Shown here piece after piece: positions 63,836-64,000 of a stretch of DNA of 64,000 bases (its first letter is position 1; every line of letters begins with the position of its first letter). The translations under genes were made by a program, and so were the position numbers. This DNA comes from Zymoseptoria tritici IPO323. Its lineage: Eukaryota > Ascomycota > Dothideomycetes > Mycosphaerellales > Mycosphaerellaceae. The stretch covers positions 3,472,001-3,536,000 of the forward strand of contig NC_018217.1 of the NCBI RefSeq assembly GCF_000219625.1, read 5' to 3'. The notes under the pieces are model-generated. The model saw only the letters and a program-made list of their open reading frames with translations, searched no databases and had not been told where the DNA came from.

Positions 63836-64000
63836 ATGGCCTCCAAATCAATATGTACACGCTGCCTGCGTGCTGCATCGACGACATCACAAACACAACT
63901 AGGCAGATCGACAATTCGAAGGGCGTTCATCTCAACTGCGACTCCTTCTCAGCAACAACCCAAGACACGCAAACTCCATCAATCGACAAGAAACAAGGCC
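63836..64000 (+). CDS. Start of a probable mitochondrial protein, cut by the window edge
   Basis: ATG 63836 opens a frame that stays open to the last base: MASKSICTRCLRAASTTSQT, then LGRSTIRRAFISTATPSQQQ. The Arg/Ser/Thr-rich, acid-free start with FISTAT is typical of a mitochondrial presequence, and the early CxxC is common in fungal mitoribosomal proteins. The gene is divergent from RSE1 with a 242-bp shared upstream region. Identity cannot be told from 55 residues; an intron could begin anywhere. Confidence 0.5.
   Translation, partial: MASKSICTRCLRAASTTSQTQLGRSTIRRAFISTATPSQQQPKTRKLHQSTRNKA

Overview
This 64 kb window is nuclear DNA from a filamentous ascomycete (Pezizomycotina). Dothideomycetes is my best guess for the class, but that is an inference. 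The support is short GT-AG introns (about 49-60 nt in most genes) with CTAAC/CTGAC-like branch sites, a cutinase, a class II hydrophobin-like domain, Zn2Cys6 and HET-type sequences, and loosely spaced single genes on both strands without operons. All exon joins were worked out by hand from splice signals and reading-frame phase.

Layout. 1-2806 (-): partial TPR/DUF4470-like gene with a MULE-like non-autonomous transposon (2970-3907, 9-bp target duplication) in its upstream region. 4.2-7.8 kb (-): a secreted six-hairpin glycosidase and a cutinase. 8827-9030 (-): a proline tRNA gene that folds perfectly only after removing three introns, two of which look spliceosomal. 9.7-15 kb (-): a multi-pass membrane protein, an IRC22/TRAP-alpha-like ER protein and POL12. 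16.1-18.1 kb (+): a seven-exon secreted mosaic of PAN-like, hydrophobin-like and C-terminal unknown domains, followed by a Thr-rich gene relic. 19.7-26.3 kb: a Sec14 protein (+), a very long Zn2Cys6 regulator (-) and a PEX11-like protein (+). 28-32 kb: a broken HET fragment (+), a small kinase (-), a small membrane protein (+), an RWD protein (+) and a DUF6924-like protein (-). 32.8-39.2 kb: a NucA/NucB-like secreted nuclease (+), an intracellular GH13 amylase (-) and the mitochondrial phosphate carrier (-).

40.1-46.9 kb (+): two uncharacterised nuclear-type proteins and an ankyrin-AAA+ (CLPB/Skd3-like) ATPase. 47.9-48.7 kb: about four tandem ~231-bp units, each an exon-like block plus an intron-like block, with no continuous reading frame. 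49.7-51.4 kb (-): a sugar transporter. 53.1-59.0 kb: two paralogous F-box genes (-) on either side of a Cys-rich gene (+). 59.8-63.6 kb (-): the splicing factor RSE1/SF3B3. 63.8 kb to the edge (+): the start of a probable mitochondrial protein.

The genes do not form one pathway. They mix housekeeping functions (POL12, RSE1, phosphate carrier, tRNA) with secreted and accessory functions (cutinase, glycosidase, hydrophobin mosaic, nuclease, HET relic). The most unusual observation is the tRNA-Pro gene with GT-AG introns in the acceptor stem and T-loop, the second of which splits the Pol III B box.
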